A stretch of DNA of 64,000 nt, from the NCBI RefSeq assembly GCF_022568815.1, contig NZ_JAKZHX010000013.1, positions 1 to 64,000 on the forward strand, read 5' to 3'. The stretch is from Undibacterium paludis (lineage in GTDB: Bacteria > Pseudomonadota > Gammaproteobacteria > Burkholderiales > Burkholderiaceae_D). Under the pieces are notes generated by a model. That model did not search any database. It had not been told where the DNA came from and was given only the letters and a program-made list of their open reading frames with translations. Positions 18,172 to 27,631 of the stretch are shown here, piece after piece (the first letter of the stretch is position 1; each line of letters opens with the position of its first letter). The position numbers and the translations under genes were made by a program.

Positions 18172-19323
18172 CTAATGCGTATAGCTGGCCTTGATGCGCT
18201 CAAGCTTGCTGACATACAGATCATGGGCCTTACGTGTCGTGCTATTTGCCTTGGCAGACAGTAATTCTTCGGTGGCATCGGATATTTCACCCAGTTTCAA
18301 ATGGGCCAGCGCCAACCATAGATGGAATTCATCGTAATCCGGGTCACGCTGGATTTCACGTTTGAACATGGCTTTTGCTTCTTTATAGTCACCGCGCTCC
18401 ATGGCAGTAACGCCGCGATTGAAAAAATGGAATGGCGGATAGGGCTGCAACTGTTCAAGGCGAGTGGCATAGATTTGCGCCTCCTGAGTTTTTTCTGTCT
18501 TGCGCAGCAGTTCTACCAGGTTGCTCAGCGCCATGGTATTTTTTGGTTCGCTTGCCAGTATCTGTTTGAATACGCTTTCTGCCAGTTGCATATCACCGTG
18601 CTGCCTGTACACCACTCCAAGGGTGTTATAGGCAATCAGAAAATCCGGATCGATTTGCAAGGCTGCGCGGGCGAACCAGTAGGCGTCATTGACTTTATGT
18701 TGCGCCAGCAATTCTGCTGCCCGATTATTCATATACATGGCAAGTACGGTGTTTTCACCGATCACAACGGATTTATACCCGAGGACTTCACTGGGCGGCA
18801 AAAAATCAATGATCATTGACTGATTGTATTCATCCGTATTGCGTAGAAAACCAGATCGCTTGCCAAGTATGATGTTGACATGACCAGCGGCAAAATAGAG
18901 ATCATTGGCGCGACTCCAGGACTCATTGAGCAAGACATTCTGGTATTGCACATCGAGCCCCATTTCCTTTGCCAGGGCTGCGGTCATTAATACCAGCGAC
19001 AGACAATTACCCGAGCGCACCTGGAAAGCCTGTGCAGCATTGCGTGTCATTTCAGCATCATACTCAAGCCGGATCTGACTCTTGTTGGCCAGGGCGTTGA
19101 AAAGGGCGCGTTGCGGACTCTTTCTTTGGATTTCCGGCATAATGACCTGTTGCAAATAGGTTTTCATTTCTTTGCTGACGGCCAGGACTTCTCTGGCATC
19201 TATTGGGGTGGGACTGGCCTGGAAGCCCTGGTCATGGAATTGCAAATGGCTTAATTTTTGCGCTGGAGGGGTGGCGCATGCACTCAATAAGCAAGAGAAG
19301 AAAAGTATCGTCCATGTTCTCAT
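18172..19323 (-). CDS. TPR lipoprotein with transglutaminase-like triad (paralogue B)
   Basis: A 383-residue paralogue of the downstream gene with the same architecture: lipobox LLSAC (Cys16), Cys107, His148 and Asp173 at identical positions, then TPR repeats. ATG at 19323 aligns MRTWTIL with MKTWIIL of the paralogue and has AGGAGGG just upstream; an ATG one codon earlier is possible. The high similarity over the full length, plus similar 3' flanks, indicates a tandem duplication of gene and flank. Retention of the triad in both copies suggests both are active. The substrate is unknown. Confidence 0.8.
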   Translation of the reverse strand: MRTWTILFFSCLLSACATPPAQKLSHLQFHDQGFQASPTPIDAREVLAVSKEMKTYLQQVIMPEIQRKSPQRALFNALANKSQIRLEYDAEMTRNAAQAFQVRSGNCLSLVLMTAALAKEMGLDVQYQNVLLNESWSRANDLYFAAGHVNIILGKRSGFLRNTDEYNQSMIIDFLPPSEVLGYKSVVIGENTVLAMYMNNRAAELLAQHKVNDAYWFARAALQIDPDFLIAYNTLGVVYRQHGDMQLAESVFKQILASEPKNTMALSNLVELLRKTEKTQEAQIYATRLEQLQPYPPFHFFNRGVTAMERGDYKEAKAMFKREIQRDPDYDEFHLWLALAHLKLGEISDATEELLSAKANSTTRKAHDLYVSKLERIKASYTH

Positions 19324-19496
19324 CATACCCTCCTGTGTCACCTCAGTTTTAGTCGTCGAGATGCAAAGCAGACTGCCATTTGTGATGTTCAGTATAGGTT
19401 AAAATCGAGTAAAAATTGTGCGTACTATTTATCGCATTCAGAAAGAAGAGTGGCTTGTCAAACAACATTCCCTGCCTTGTCTGAAAATCTGGGATA

Positions 19497-22400
19497 ATGC
19501 GCAGCGCTATGTCTTCAAATCAAACACCCAAAATTCTCCCCGCAAAAGCAAAGCCTGATACAACAGATGGATTATCAGGTTTGCGAGAGCTTCGTCAACA
19601 ATTGCGCGAGACTGCTGCCAAGGCTGACAACCCTGTCAGGCAGCGTCAGCCGGATACTGCTGTCAACGCAGAGGAAAAAAAAATTCCTGCGCAGCGAGAT
19701 GATCGAAGGCAGTCATCTGAACCTGGTCGACAGCCATCATCGTCTGCTGCCAAGGCGGCGAAGCCTGCGCTAGATGGTCGCCGGGATGGCCACAGGAAAA
19801 AAACGGTATCAGTTGCAGCTGAGGAACTGGCCTTGCCCTTGCGTAATCCTTTGCCGCCCATCAGTTTTCCGGAGGAATTGCCGGTATCCGGCAAGCGTGC
19901 AGAAATTGCCGAAGCATTGAAAAAAAATCAGGTCATCATCGTCTGTGGTGAAACCGGCTCTGGCAAGACCACGCAATTACCCAAGATATGCCTGGAACTG
20001 GGGCGCGGGCAAAAAGGCTTGATCGGCCATACGCAGCCACGCCGTATTGCTGCTTCGTCAACAGCCAAGCGTATTGCGCAGGAACTGAATTCGCCACTGG
20101 GTGAGCATGTCGGTTTTAAAGTGCGCTTTACCGATACCCTGAGCAAGGGGGCGTCGGTCAAGCTGATGACTGATGGTATTCTGCTGGCAGAAACCCAGAC
20201 CGACCCGCTGTTAAAACAATACGACACCATCATCATTGATGAGGCGCATGAGCGCAGCCTGAATATTGACTTCCTGCTCGGCTATCTCAAGCAGTTATTG
20301 CCCAAGCGCCGGGACTTGAAGATCATCATTACCTCAGCAACGATAGATGCACAGCGTTTTGCCAATCATTTTGCCGATACCCGTGGTGCTGAACCCAAAC
20401 CGGCACCAGTTATCGAAGTGTCTGGTCGCCTGTACCCGGTAGAGGTCCGTTATCGCCCGATACAGGATACGGAAAAAGATAAAGAGCGTGACTTGATGAC
20501 GGCAATCACTGATGCCGTCGATGAGTTGTGCCGCATAGGTTCTGGTGACGTACTGGTGTTCTTGCCGGGTGAGCGCGAAATTCGTGATGCTGCCGAGGCT
20601 TTGCGCAAGCATCATCCACCCCATGTAGAAATCCTGCCCCTGTTTGCCCGTCTGTCGGCACAAGAGCAGGAGAGAGTGTTCAAGTCGTCCAATGCCCGTC
20701 GCATCGTGCTTGCCACCAACGTGGCTGAAACCTCGCTGACTGTACCCGGGATACGCTATGTCGTTGACGTTGGGCTGGCGCGTGTCAAACGTTATAGTTA
20801 CAGGAACAAGGTCGAACAATTACAGATGGAGGCTGTAGCGCAGTCTGCCGCCAACCAGCGCGCCGGTCGTTGTGGCCGTGTCGCAGCAGGTGTTTGCATA
20901 CGCTTGTTCGATGAACAGGATTACCTGCAAAGACCAAAATTTACCGAACCCGAGATACTGCGTTCATCACTGGCTGCGGTTATCCTGCGCATGAAATCCC
21001 TGCGCCTGACTGACGTAGAGACTTTCCCTTTCATTGAGCCACCGCCAGGCCGCGCTATTGCTGACGGTTACCAGCTCTTGCAAGAACTGGGGGCCATGGA
21101 TGAAAGCAATCAACTGACGCCAGTGGGGCGACAGCTGGCAAAATTGCCACTGGATCCCCGTGTTGGTCGCATGATACTGGCGGCACGGGACAACCAGGCC
21201 TTGCAGGAAGTGTTGATCATTGCTGCCGCCCTGTCAGTGCAGGACCCGCGTGACCGCCCTATGGATGCGCAAGCCGCCGCTGATGCAGCACACAAGAAAT
21301 TTGCCGATGAAAAATCCGAATTCCAGTCACACCTGAAAATCTGGAAATGGTTTGAAGACGCCATAGAGCACAAAAAAACCAATCGCCAGTTGCAAGATAA
21401 TTGCCGTGCCAATTTCCTCAGCCAGATGCGCTTGCGTGAGTGGCGCGAGGTGCATTCGCAATTGCTGACCATCGTCAAGGAGCAGGGCTGGCGCTTGAAC
21501 GAAGCCCCGGCGACCTATGAACAATTGCATCTGTCATTACTGACTGGCCTGCTTGGCAACATCGGATACAAGTCAGATGAGGAGGCGCATTACCTTGGTG
21601 CGCGCGGTATCAAGTTTTATATCTGGCCAGGCTCGGCACTGGCTAAAAAGGCCGGGCGCTGGATCATGGCGGCTGAACTGGTCGATACAACCAGATTATA
21701 TGGTCGTTGCATTGCCCAGATCAATCCGGACTGGCTGGAGAAAATAGGTGGTCATTTACTGAAAAAATCCTATGGTGAACCCCGCTGGGAAAAACGGGCA
21801 GGTCAGGTGTCAGCCTTTGAGCGTGCTACCTTGTATGGGCTGGTCGTGTATAGTCAGCGGCGTACTCAGTATGGTCTGACTCACCCGGTGGAAGCGCGTG
21901 AAATCTTCATTCGAGATGCCCTGGTCGACGGTGAGTTTGATACCCGTGCCCCGTTCTTTGCCTACAATCAGAAGCTGGTGCGTGAGATAGAAAACCTTGA
22001 ACACAAGTCGCGTCGCCTGGATGTGCTGGTGGATGAAGAATTGATCGTAGCTTTCTATGACAAATTGCTGCCTGCCGGTATCTATAATAGTGTGCTGTTC
22101 GAACAATGGCATAAAGAGGCAACAAAGGATAACCCCAAGCTCTTGCACCTGAACAAGGACGAGCTGATGCGGCACGAGGCCGCCGGTGTGACCACGGATT
22201 TGTTCCCCAAGGCCATGCAGGTTTCGGGTGTTGCGCTGCAGCTCAGTTACCACTTTGAACCAGGTAGTCCACGCGATGGCGTGACCCTGACTGTGCCACT
22301 GTTTTCATTGAATCAGGTCTCTGCTGATCGCTGTGAATGGCTGGTGCCCGGTATGCTGAAAGAAAAAGTACATTTGCTGATCAAGTCTTTGCCACAAAAG

Positions 22401-23669
22401 ATACGTCGCCATTGTGTGCCTATTCCTGAATATGCAGCAGGTTTTTGCGAACGTAATGATTTTGGCCGTGGTAATTTCCTCGATGCTGTCATTGCCGACA
22501 TACGCGAACAGAGAGGTTTGCTGTGCAAGACTACAGATTTTAAATTTGAAACCCTGCCTGTCCATTTGACGATGAATTTCAAGGTCGTTGATGAGCATGG
22601 TCGCCAGTTGGAAATGGGGCGTAATCTGGCCAGTCTGCGAGCCGAATTTGGCGGGCAGGCGCGTGAAAGTTTCCAGCGTATCGCCAGCGCGGAGAAACTG
22701 GCTTTGCTGGATGCCAATGCTTCAGTGAGCAAACACGCCGGAATGGCTGAAGTCAAGTCTGGTCGTCAGGGCGAAAAAATGGTACCTGTCAATGTGCAAG
22801 CTGCTGCGCCGGTTTTCAAACAGGAAAACCTGACTGCCTGGACCTTTGACAGCCTGCCAGAATTGCTGGAGGTACAGCAAGGCAAGCAAACTCTGATCGG
22901 TTATCCTGCACTGGTGGACAAGCTTGTGCATTGTCATATTGAAGTATTTGATGATCCCGATGAGGCGGCACGCATACATCGAACAGGCCTGCGTCGTTTG
23001 TTTGCGCTGCAAATGAAAGAGCAGATCAAGTTCCTGGAAAAAAACATCCCTGGTTTGCAGCAAATGGGCATGCAATTCATGTCATTGGGTTCGCAAGAGG
23101 AATTGCGCGACCAGATCATACAGGTGGCGATAGAAAGCGCCTTCTTGCAAAACCCTTTGCCGACCAACTCCGGTGAATTTAATAAACGCAGGGATGAGGG
23201 GAAGGGCAGGTTGAATCTGCTGGCCAATGAAATTGCCCGTACCGCAGCACTGATCCTGGCAGAATATCACAGCCTGCCCAAGAAGCTGCAGAGTATAAAG
23301 GCTCATGCTCACGCTGCCAGTGACATGCAGGCGCAATTGCAGATGCTGGTGACAAAGCGTTTTATTGCCGAGAACGACTTCAGTCAGTTATCACATTTTC
23401 CACGTTATCTGAAGGCCATCACGGTACGTATGGACAAGCTGCGCGCCGACCCGGCGCGTGACCAGAAGCTACTGACAGAGTGGAATAGTGTGGCCCAGGG
23501 CTGGCAGCGGCATCCGCGTAAGTCGGGCGTGGACGCTGACCCCAAGCTGCTGGAATTCCGCTGGCTGCTGGAAGAACTCAGGGTGTCCTTGTTTGCCCAG
23601 GAGTTACGTACTCCCATGCCGGTATCGGTCAAGCGCTTGCAAAAAGTGTGGGAGAGTTTGCAACGATAA
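19497..23669 (+). CDS. hrpA: ATP-dependent RNA helicase HrpA (DEAH box)
   Basis: A 1390-residue DEAH-box helicase, the size of proteobacterial HrpA. After a low-complexity basic N-terminus (about 1-115) come motif I GETGSGKTTQLPK, motif Ia TQPRRIAA, the DEAH box IIIDEAHERS, SAT in ITSATIDA, and motif VI SAANQRAGRCGR. These are followed by the HA2 and OB-type domains and a long C-terminal DUF3418 region. In E. coli HrpA acts on stalled ribosomes and mRNA processing. The start may be 19497 or the next ATG at 19509. Confidence 0.96.
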   Translation: MRSAMSSNQTPKILPAKAKPDTTDGLSGLRELRQQLRETAAKADNPVRQRQPDTAVNAEEKKIPAQRDDRRQSSEPGRQPSSSAAKAAKPALDGRRDGHRKKTVSVAAEELALPLRNPLPPISFPEELPVSGKRAEIAEALKKNQVIIVCGETGSGKTTQLPKICLELGRGQKGLIGHTQPRRIAASSTAKRIAQELNSPLGEHVGFKVRFTDTLSKGASVKLMTDGILLAETQTDPLLKQYDTIIIDEAHERSLNIDFLLGYLKQLLPKRRDLKIIITSATIDAQRFANHFADTRGAEPKPAPVIEVSGRLYPVEVRYRPIQDTEKDKERDLMTAITDAVDELCRIGSGDVLVFLPGEREIRDAAEALRKHHPPHVEILPLFARLSAQEQERVFKSSNARRIVLATNVAETSLTVPGIRYVVDVGLARVKRYSYRNKVEQLQMEAVAQSAANQRAGRCGRVAAGVCIRLFDEQDYLQRPKFTEPEILRSSLAAVILRMKSLRLTDVETFPFIEPPPGRAIADGYQLLQELGAMDESNQLTPVGRQLAKLPLDPRVGRMILAARDNQALQEVLIIAAALSVQDPRDRPMDAQAAADAAHKKFADEKSEFQSHLKIWKWFEDAIEHKKTNRQLQDNCRANFLSQMRLREWREVHSQLLTIVKEQGWRLNEAPATYEQLHLSLLTGLLGNIGYKSDEEAHYLGARGIKFYIWPGSALAKKAGRWIMAAELVDTTRLYGRCIAQINPDWLEKIGGHLLKKSYGEPRWEKRAGQVSAFERATLYGLVVYSQRRTQYGLTHPVEAREIFIRDALVDGEFDTRAPFFAYNQKLVREIENLEHKSRRLDVLVDEELIVAFYDKLLPAGIYNSVLFEQWHKEATKDNPKLLHLNKDELMRHEAAGVTTDLFPKAMQVSGVALQLSYHFEPGSPRDGVTLTVPLFSLNQVSADRCEWLVPGMLKEKVHLLIKSLPQKIRRHCVPIPEYAAGFCERNDFGRGNFLDAVIADIREQRGLLCKTTDFKFETLPVHLTMNFKVVDEHGRQLEMGRNLASLRAEFGGQARESFQRIASAEKLALLDANASVSKHAGMAEVKSGRQGEKMVPVNVQAAAPVFKQENLTAWTFDSLPELLEVQQGKQTLIGYPALVDKLVHCHIEVFDDPDEAARIHRTGLRRLFALQMKEQIKFLEKNIPGLQQMGMQFMSLGSQEELRDQIIQVAIESAFLQNPLPTNSGEFNKRRDEGKGRLNLLANEIARTAALILAEYHSLPKKLQSIKAHAHAASDMQAQLQMLVTKRFIAENDFSQLSHFPRYLKAITVRMDKLRADPARDQKLLTEWNSVAQGWQRHPRKSGVDADPKLLEFRWLLEELRVSLFAQELRTPMPVSVKRLQKVWESLQR

Positions 23670-23783
23670 TGCGTAAGCCAGGTAAAGCAGGCAAACCTTG
23701 CTTGCTGTATGCTCATGATTTTGTGCAGGCCGCCTGTCAACTGCACGCGCCGCCTGCTGTCAACCTGAGTCTGTTGTTCATTC

Positions 23784-24680
23784 ATGAATCATAAACTAAC
23801 GCCCGGCACCATCATTTTGCTTGTCATCCCACCTTTGCTGTGGTCTGGCAATGCCATCGTTGGGCGCATGATACATGATATGGTACCGCCGATTACGTTA
23901 AACCTCATACGCTGGGTATTGGCTTTCCTGATACTGTTGCCAATGGCGTTTCCTATTTTTCGTCGTGACAGCGTACTATGGCCCAACTGGCGCAGGTATG
24001 CCATATTGGGTCTGCTCGGGGTTGGCTTATATAACGCTTTGCAATACCTGGCGTTGCAAAGTTCCACTCCCATCAATGTAACCCTGGTGGCAGCCAGCAT
24101 GCCGGTGTGGATGCTGATTGTCGGCAGCCTGTTTTTTCAGGCTAAAATCACGCGCTGGCAATTGGCTGGTGCGGCTTTGTCAATCGCTGGTGTATTGATT
24201 GTCCTCAGCCGGGGCGAACTGGCGCAATTGCTGGCCTTGCGTCTGGTGCCTGGCGATATATTTATGATCATTGCGACAATCACCTGGTCCTTGTATAGCT
24301 GGTTGCTGACACGCGGGGATCATACGCAATTGCGGGAACACTGGGCCTTTTTTTTGCTGGCGCAAGTCAGTTTTGGTGTCTTGTGGTCAGCTGCTTTTTC
24401 TGCTGCCGAGTGGATGTTGATGAAGCCGGTCATACACTGGAATCCCATGCTGTTTGCTGCCCTGGCATTTGTCGCAATCGGCCCCGCAGTGATTGCTTTT
24501 CGTTGTTGGGGACTGGGCGTTCAGCGGGTTGGGCCGAATGTGGCTGCTTTTTTCAATAACCTGACACCCCTGTTCGCGGCAATAATGTCATCTGCCTTTT
24601 TGGGAGATACTCCGCATTTGTTCCATGTGGCGGCTTTTATCTGCATAGTGGGCGGTATTGTGCTTTCTTCAAGACGATGA
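23784..24680 (+). CDS. EamA/DMT-family inner membrane transporter
   Basis: A 298-residue hydrophobic protein with about ten transmembrane helices in two EamA repeats (LIRWVLAFLILLPMAF in the first; PNVAAFFNNLTPLFAAIMS in the second). The APSMPVW-like AASMPVWMLIVG and the final FLGDTPHLFHVAAFICIVGG are typical of drug/metabolite exporters of the RhaT/YdcZ class. The substrate cannot be predicted. It is convergent with the hemerythrin gene, whose stop lies only 6 bases away. Confidence 0.9.
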   Translation: MNHKLTPGTIILLVIPPLLWSGNAIVGRMIHDMVPPITLNLIRWVLAFLILLPMAFPIFRRDSVLWPNWRRYAILGLLGVGLYNALQYLALQSSTPINVTLVAASMPVWMLIVGSLFFQAKITRWQLAGAALSIAGVLIVLSRGELAQLLALRLVPGDIFMIIATITWSLYSWLLTRGDHTQLREHWAFFLLAQVSFGVLWSAAFSAAEWMLMKPVIHWNPMLFAALAFVAIGPAVIAFRCWGLGVQRVGPNVAAFFNNLTPLFAAIMSSAFLGDTPHLFHVAAFICIVGGIVLSSRR

Positions 24681-24686
24681 GTGCCT

Positions 24687-25286
24687 TCAGAGCGGATTTG
24701 CAACACCGATGGGGGCGGGAGTGATGTTGACGATGAGTGAGAACAACTGTTCATATTTATAACGTTCACCTGCATCATCAAGTATTTTGCGGTTCTCCAA
24801 AAATGCCGCATCTACCTCCTGCCAGTCCTGGTCATTCAGGATTTGCCTGGCGATAGGAATGATACGCTCCTCTTCTACCCGCATATGGGCAAAATAGAAT
24901 TGTGCATATTGTTCAACCTGTGCATTGAAAAGGGCAAAAGCAGGTTGACCACAGAATTCATAGTCCAGCAAAGCGTTTGACAGTTGACGCACCATCAATT
25001 CCCCCTTGCTATGCTGCTCACTCAAGGCATCAAGTTCACCGTCGAGTTGATGTGTTCTCTCCTTGATTTTGGCAAATAGGTATAGATCTTCCTTGGGGTG
25101 ATGATTTTTTTCGGGGTATTCCTTGATGTAATAAAGCATGGCGCGGAACACTTTCAGGTCCGGGCAAGGACCACCGTGTGCAATTTGCCGGACAAAGTAG
25201 AGCATCCCCTGTATCACTGATGATAAATGCTCATGCTCGTCACGTATGATACTGAGCGAAACGGGGTAGATATTACGGACAGACAT
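24687..25286 (-). CDS. Hemerythrin HHE-domain protein
   Basis: A 199-residue helical protein. Likely di-iron ligands are visible: His in DEHEHL near residue 18, EKNHHPKEDLYLF near 58, LSEQH near 87, and FAHMRVEEERI near 130, the order expected for a hemerythrin-like bundle. Such proteins bind oxygen or nitric oxide or store iron; the role here is open. A strong AAGGAGG sits 6 bases before the ATG, so translation is likely efficient. The gene stands alone between convergent and unrelated neighbours. Confidence 0.88.
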   Translation of the reverse strand: MSVRNIYPVSLSIIRDEHEHLSSVIQGMLYFVRQIAHGGPCPDLKVFRAMLYYIKEYPEKNHHPKEDLYLFAKIKERTHQLDGELDALSEQHSKGELMVRQLSNALLDYEFCGQPAFALFNAQVEQYAQFYFAHMRVEEERIIPIARQILNDQDWQEVDAAFLENRKILDDAGERYKYEQLFSLIVNITPAPIGVANPL

Positions 25287-25396
25287 CGTGGCCTCCTTAC
25301 TATTTTTTATTTACTTTACTTTGTGAAGCAGGCTTGTCTGTTGATCAGTATCAAAGCAGTATCAAAGAAGAAGGCTGTAATTAATGTGATGACATG

Positions 25397-25431
25397 AAAA
25401 AAGCCTCGCTGCCGGACGGCAGCGAGGCTTT
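25397..25431 (-). terminator. Rho-independent terminator of the S46 peptidase gene
   Basis: A 14-bp stem (AAGCCTCGCTGCCG / CGGCAGCGAGGCTT) with a short GA loop. It is followed on the minus strand by a run of six T, 24 bases past the stop codon. Confidence 0.93.
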
Positions 25432-25454
25432 GATTGATAATGGGCTGTAACTGC

Positions 25455-27509
25455 TTATTTGCTGGTCAGTTCTTTCAACAGTTCCTTGGCGCCATATATC
25501 TTGTCCATGGCTTCCAGTATGCCGCCGCTATGGACAGCTACGGCACGGTTACTGCGGCTGTCGAACCAGAATGCGCCACCCAGGGAGTGGATATTGCCAT
25601 CAAAGACCAGGCCAACGATTTCACCGTTTTTATTGATCAAAGGGCTGCCGGAATTGCCGCCTATGATGTCGTTATTGGTGACAAAATTATAGGGCTGTTG
25701 CAGGTTCAGCTTGCCTTTTGCCGCATGCCAGGATGCTGGCAAGGCAAATGGGAATGCGCCTGTGTCATGCTCAAACGCACCGGCAAAATTGGTGAAAGGC
25801 TTGACCTTGTTTTCGCCAAGTTCCCAGCCTTTGACTTCACCATAAGACAGACGTAGGGTGCCGGTCGCATCCGGGTAAACGCTGGTGCCGGATTGGGCAA
25901 AGCGTGCCTGTGCAATCAATTCGGAATTTTTCTGCACTACGGACTGCACTTCCTGTTCCAGGCGTTTGCGTATGCTGCGTGATTCTGCATCGACTGCCAG
26001 GGCCAGCTTGATGAAAGGATCATCTGATTGCGCAATGGCTTCCTTGCCGCCGTTCCACAGGGTTTTGCGGTATTCGATATCGGCCAGGCGGGTTTTGCTG
26101 ACCAGGTTTTCGGTCAGTTGCTCAGGCGACAGTTTTCCCAGTACCTGCTTGACGAAAGCGTGATTTGCACCGAGGTCTTCACGCATTTTGGTCAAGGAAT
26201 GCGTCAGTTTGACTTTTTCGAACTCCGGATAGATAGGTGCTTTGGAAAACAGGGATTGCTGTACGGCCGGCAGGCGGGTCTCTGCAAATTCCGGCAGACG
26301 GTCAGCGCTGTTTTTACCTTTCTCATCAGCCGCGCGAACCAGGATGCGGGCCAGACGGAAGTAATTGCTGTTGAAAGCCGCAGCACCTTCGGTCATGCTG
26401 GAAATCCTGTGCAATTGGCGATAGCTTTCCTGGGCTTTGGCGATGGCGTCCCACGCGCCGCTGATTTTTTCCTTCAGCTCCGGCTTGGAATCAACGAACT
26501 GGCGCAAGGCTGTTTCTTCAGCCTGTTTGCGTGCGATAAATTCAGGATCAAGCAGGGTTTGCAGGCGACCTACGCCGGATTTATAGCTGTTTTCAATGCC
26601 AAACAACATCTGATCTGCCGTGCGTGCGGCCTCAGGGCTGGATTTGCGGTATTGCGTCAGGACGCCGCGCAATTCAGCCATGTGCTGCAGATTATCGATC
26701 AAGCCGATATCGCGCAGGCTGCTCAATTGGGCAATCGTCAATTGACGCTGGGTAGAACCAGGGTGGCCCGTGATGAAGGTCATCTCACCTTCTTGCGGAC
26801 CATTTTTGCTGAACGGGAAAAAATTCTTGATTTCAGCTGGCTTGCCATTTTCGTAGACGCGCAACATGGTGATGTCGAGGTCATAACGCGGGAAGTTGAA
26901 ATTGTCGGGGTCGCCACCAAAGAAGGCAATCGCTTTTTCTGGTGCCCATACCAGACGGGTATCCGCATAGCGGTGATATTTGTACAGATGGTAGCGGCCA
27001 CCGTGATAAAGATCGACGATGTCGCAGCGGATCTTTTCTTTGTCATCACCTACGCAGGCGGCTGTCAGTTTGTTGTTGATGACATTCTGCGCCTGTTTAT
27101 AGGCCGCGCCATCCAGACCTGCTGTGGCTTTTTTAACTTCTGCGGTAACGTCGGTGATTTCTTCCAGACGATTCAATTCCATGGCCGGGCAGGCTTGCTC
27201 TTCTTCACGTTTCTTTGCCAGGAAGCCGTTTTCTATATAATTTTGCTTGGCGCTGGACAATTGTTCTATGCAACCGGATGCGCAATGGTGATTGGTCATG
27301 ACCAGGCCATCTTTGGAAACGAAAGAGCCAGAGCAACCAGGTAATTTGACAGAACCGAGCATGGTGTTCTTTACCCATTCTGCACTTGGTTTGAAACCGT
27401 ATTCAGCCTGGAGTTTGCTGGTGGGGAGATTGTCCATGGTCCACATGCCTTCGGCGGCCATGGACAGACCTGGGAAGGCCAGGGCCATAAATAACCATTT
27501 CTTTTGCAT
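25455..27509 (-). CDS. S46-family dipeptidyl-peptidase (DPP7-like), exported
   Basis: A periplasmic serine exopeptidase that removes N-terminal dipeptides. The signal peptide covers about residues 1-18 (cut near SMA-AEG). The chymotrypsin-like catalytic residues are His74/75 in MTNHHCASGC, Asp in FPRYDLDITMLR, and Ser in IGGNSGSPLINKNG. The residue 18 places after the serine (FDGN) is Gly. In characterised S46 enzymes Gly at this place goes with hydrophobic P1 preference (DPP7) and Arg with acidic P1 (DPP11). ATG at 27509 is preferred because GGAAAAGA precedes it; 27521 is the in-frame alternative. It follows the M3 peptidase gene by about 120 bases. Confidence 0.9.
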   Translation of the reverse strand: MQKKWLFMALAFPGLSMAAEGMWTMDNLPTSKLQAEYGFKPSAEWVKNTMLGSVKLPGCSGSFVSKDGLVMTNHHCASGCIEQLSSAKQNYIENGFLAKKREEEQACPAMELNRLEEITDVTAEVKKATAGLDGAAYKQAQNVINNKLTAACVGDDKEKIRCDIVDLYHGGRYHLYKYHRYADTRLVWAPEKAIAFFGGDPDNFNFPRYDLDITMLRVYENGKPAEIKNFFPFSKNGPQEGEMTFITGHPGSTQRQLTIAQLSSLRDIGLIDNLQHMAELRGVLTQYRKSSPEAARTADQMLFGIENSYKSGVGRLQTLLDPEFIARKQAEETALRQFVDSKPELKEKISGAWDAIAKAQESYRQLHRISSMTEGAAAFNSNYFRLARILVRAADEKGKNSADRLPEFAETRLPAVQQSLFSKAPIYPEFEKVKLTHSLTKMREDLGANHAFVKQVLGKLSPEQLTENLVSKTRLADIEYRKTLWNGGKEAIAQSDDPFIKLALAVDAESRSIRKRLEQEVQSVVQKNSELIAQARFAQSGTSVYPDATGTLRLSYGEVKGWELGENKVKPFTNFAGAFEHDTGAFPFALPASWHAAKGKLNLQQPYNFVTNNDIIGGNSGSPLINKNGEIVGLVFDGNIHSLGGAFWFDSRSNRAVAVHSGGILEAMDKIYGAKELLKELTSK

Positions 27510-27631
27510 AGTCTTTTCCATTTTGTTCGAAAATATTTGTTTAAAAATAAATGGCCTCTTCCGGTTTGCGGAAGAAGCTTTTAGTTTGCCAGTTGCCTGA
27601 TAGGCGCACTGGCTGACTGATTGGGGGAGGC

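Noticed and set aside
23670..23793. Short open frame between hrpA and the DMT transporter (about 40 codons)
   Set aside because: No ribosome site or conserved feature is seen, and it overlaps the transporter start. It is more likely leader sequence.
26028..27344. Long plus-strand open frame of 438 codons
   Set aside because: It is exactly antisense to the S46 peptidase gene, which has a signal peptide, catalytic residues and family length. The antisense translation has no recognisable domain.
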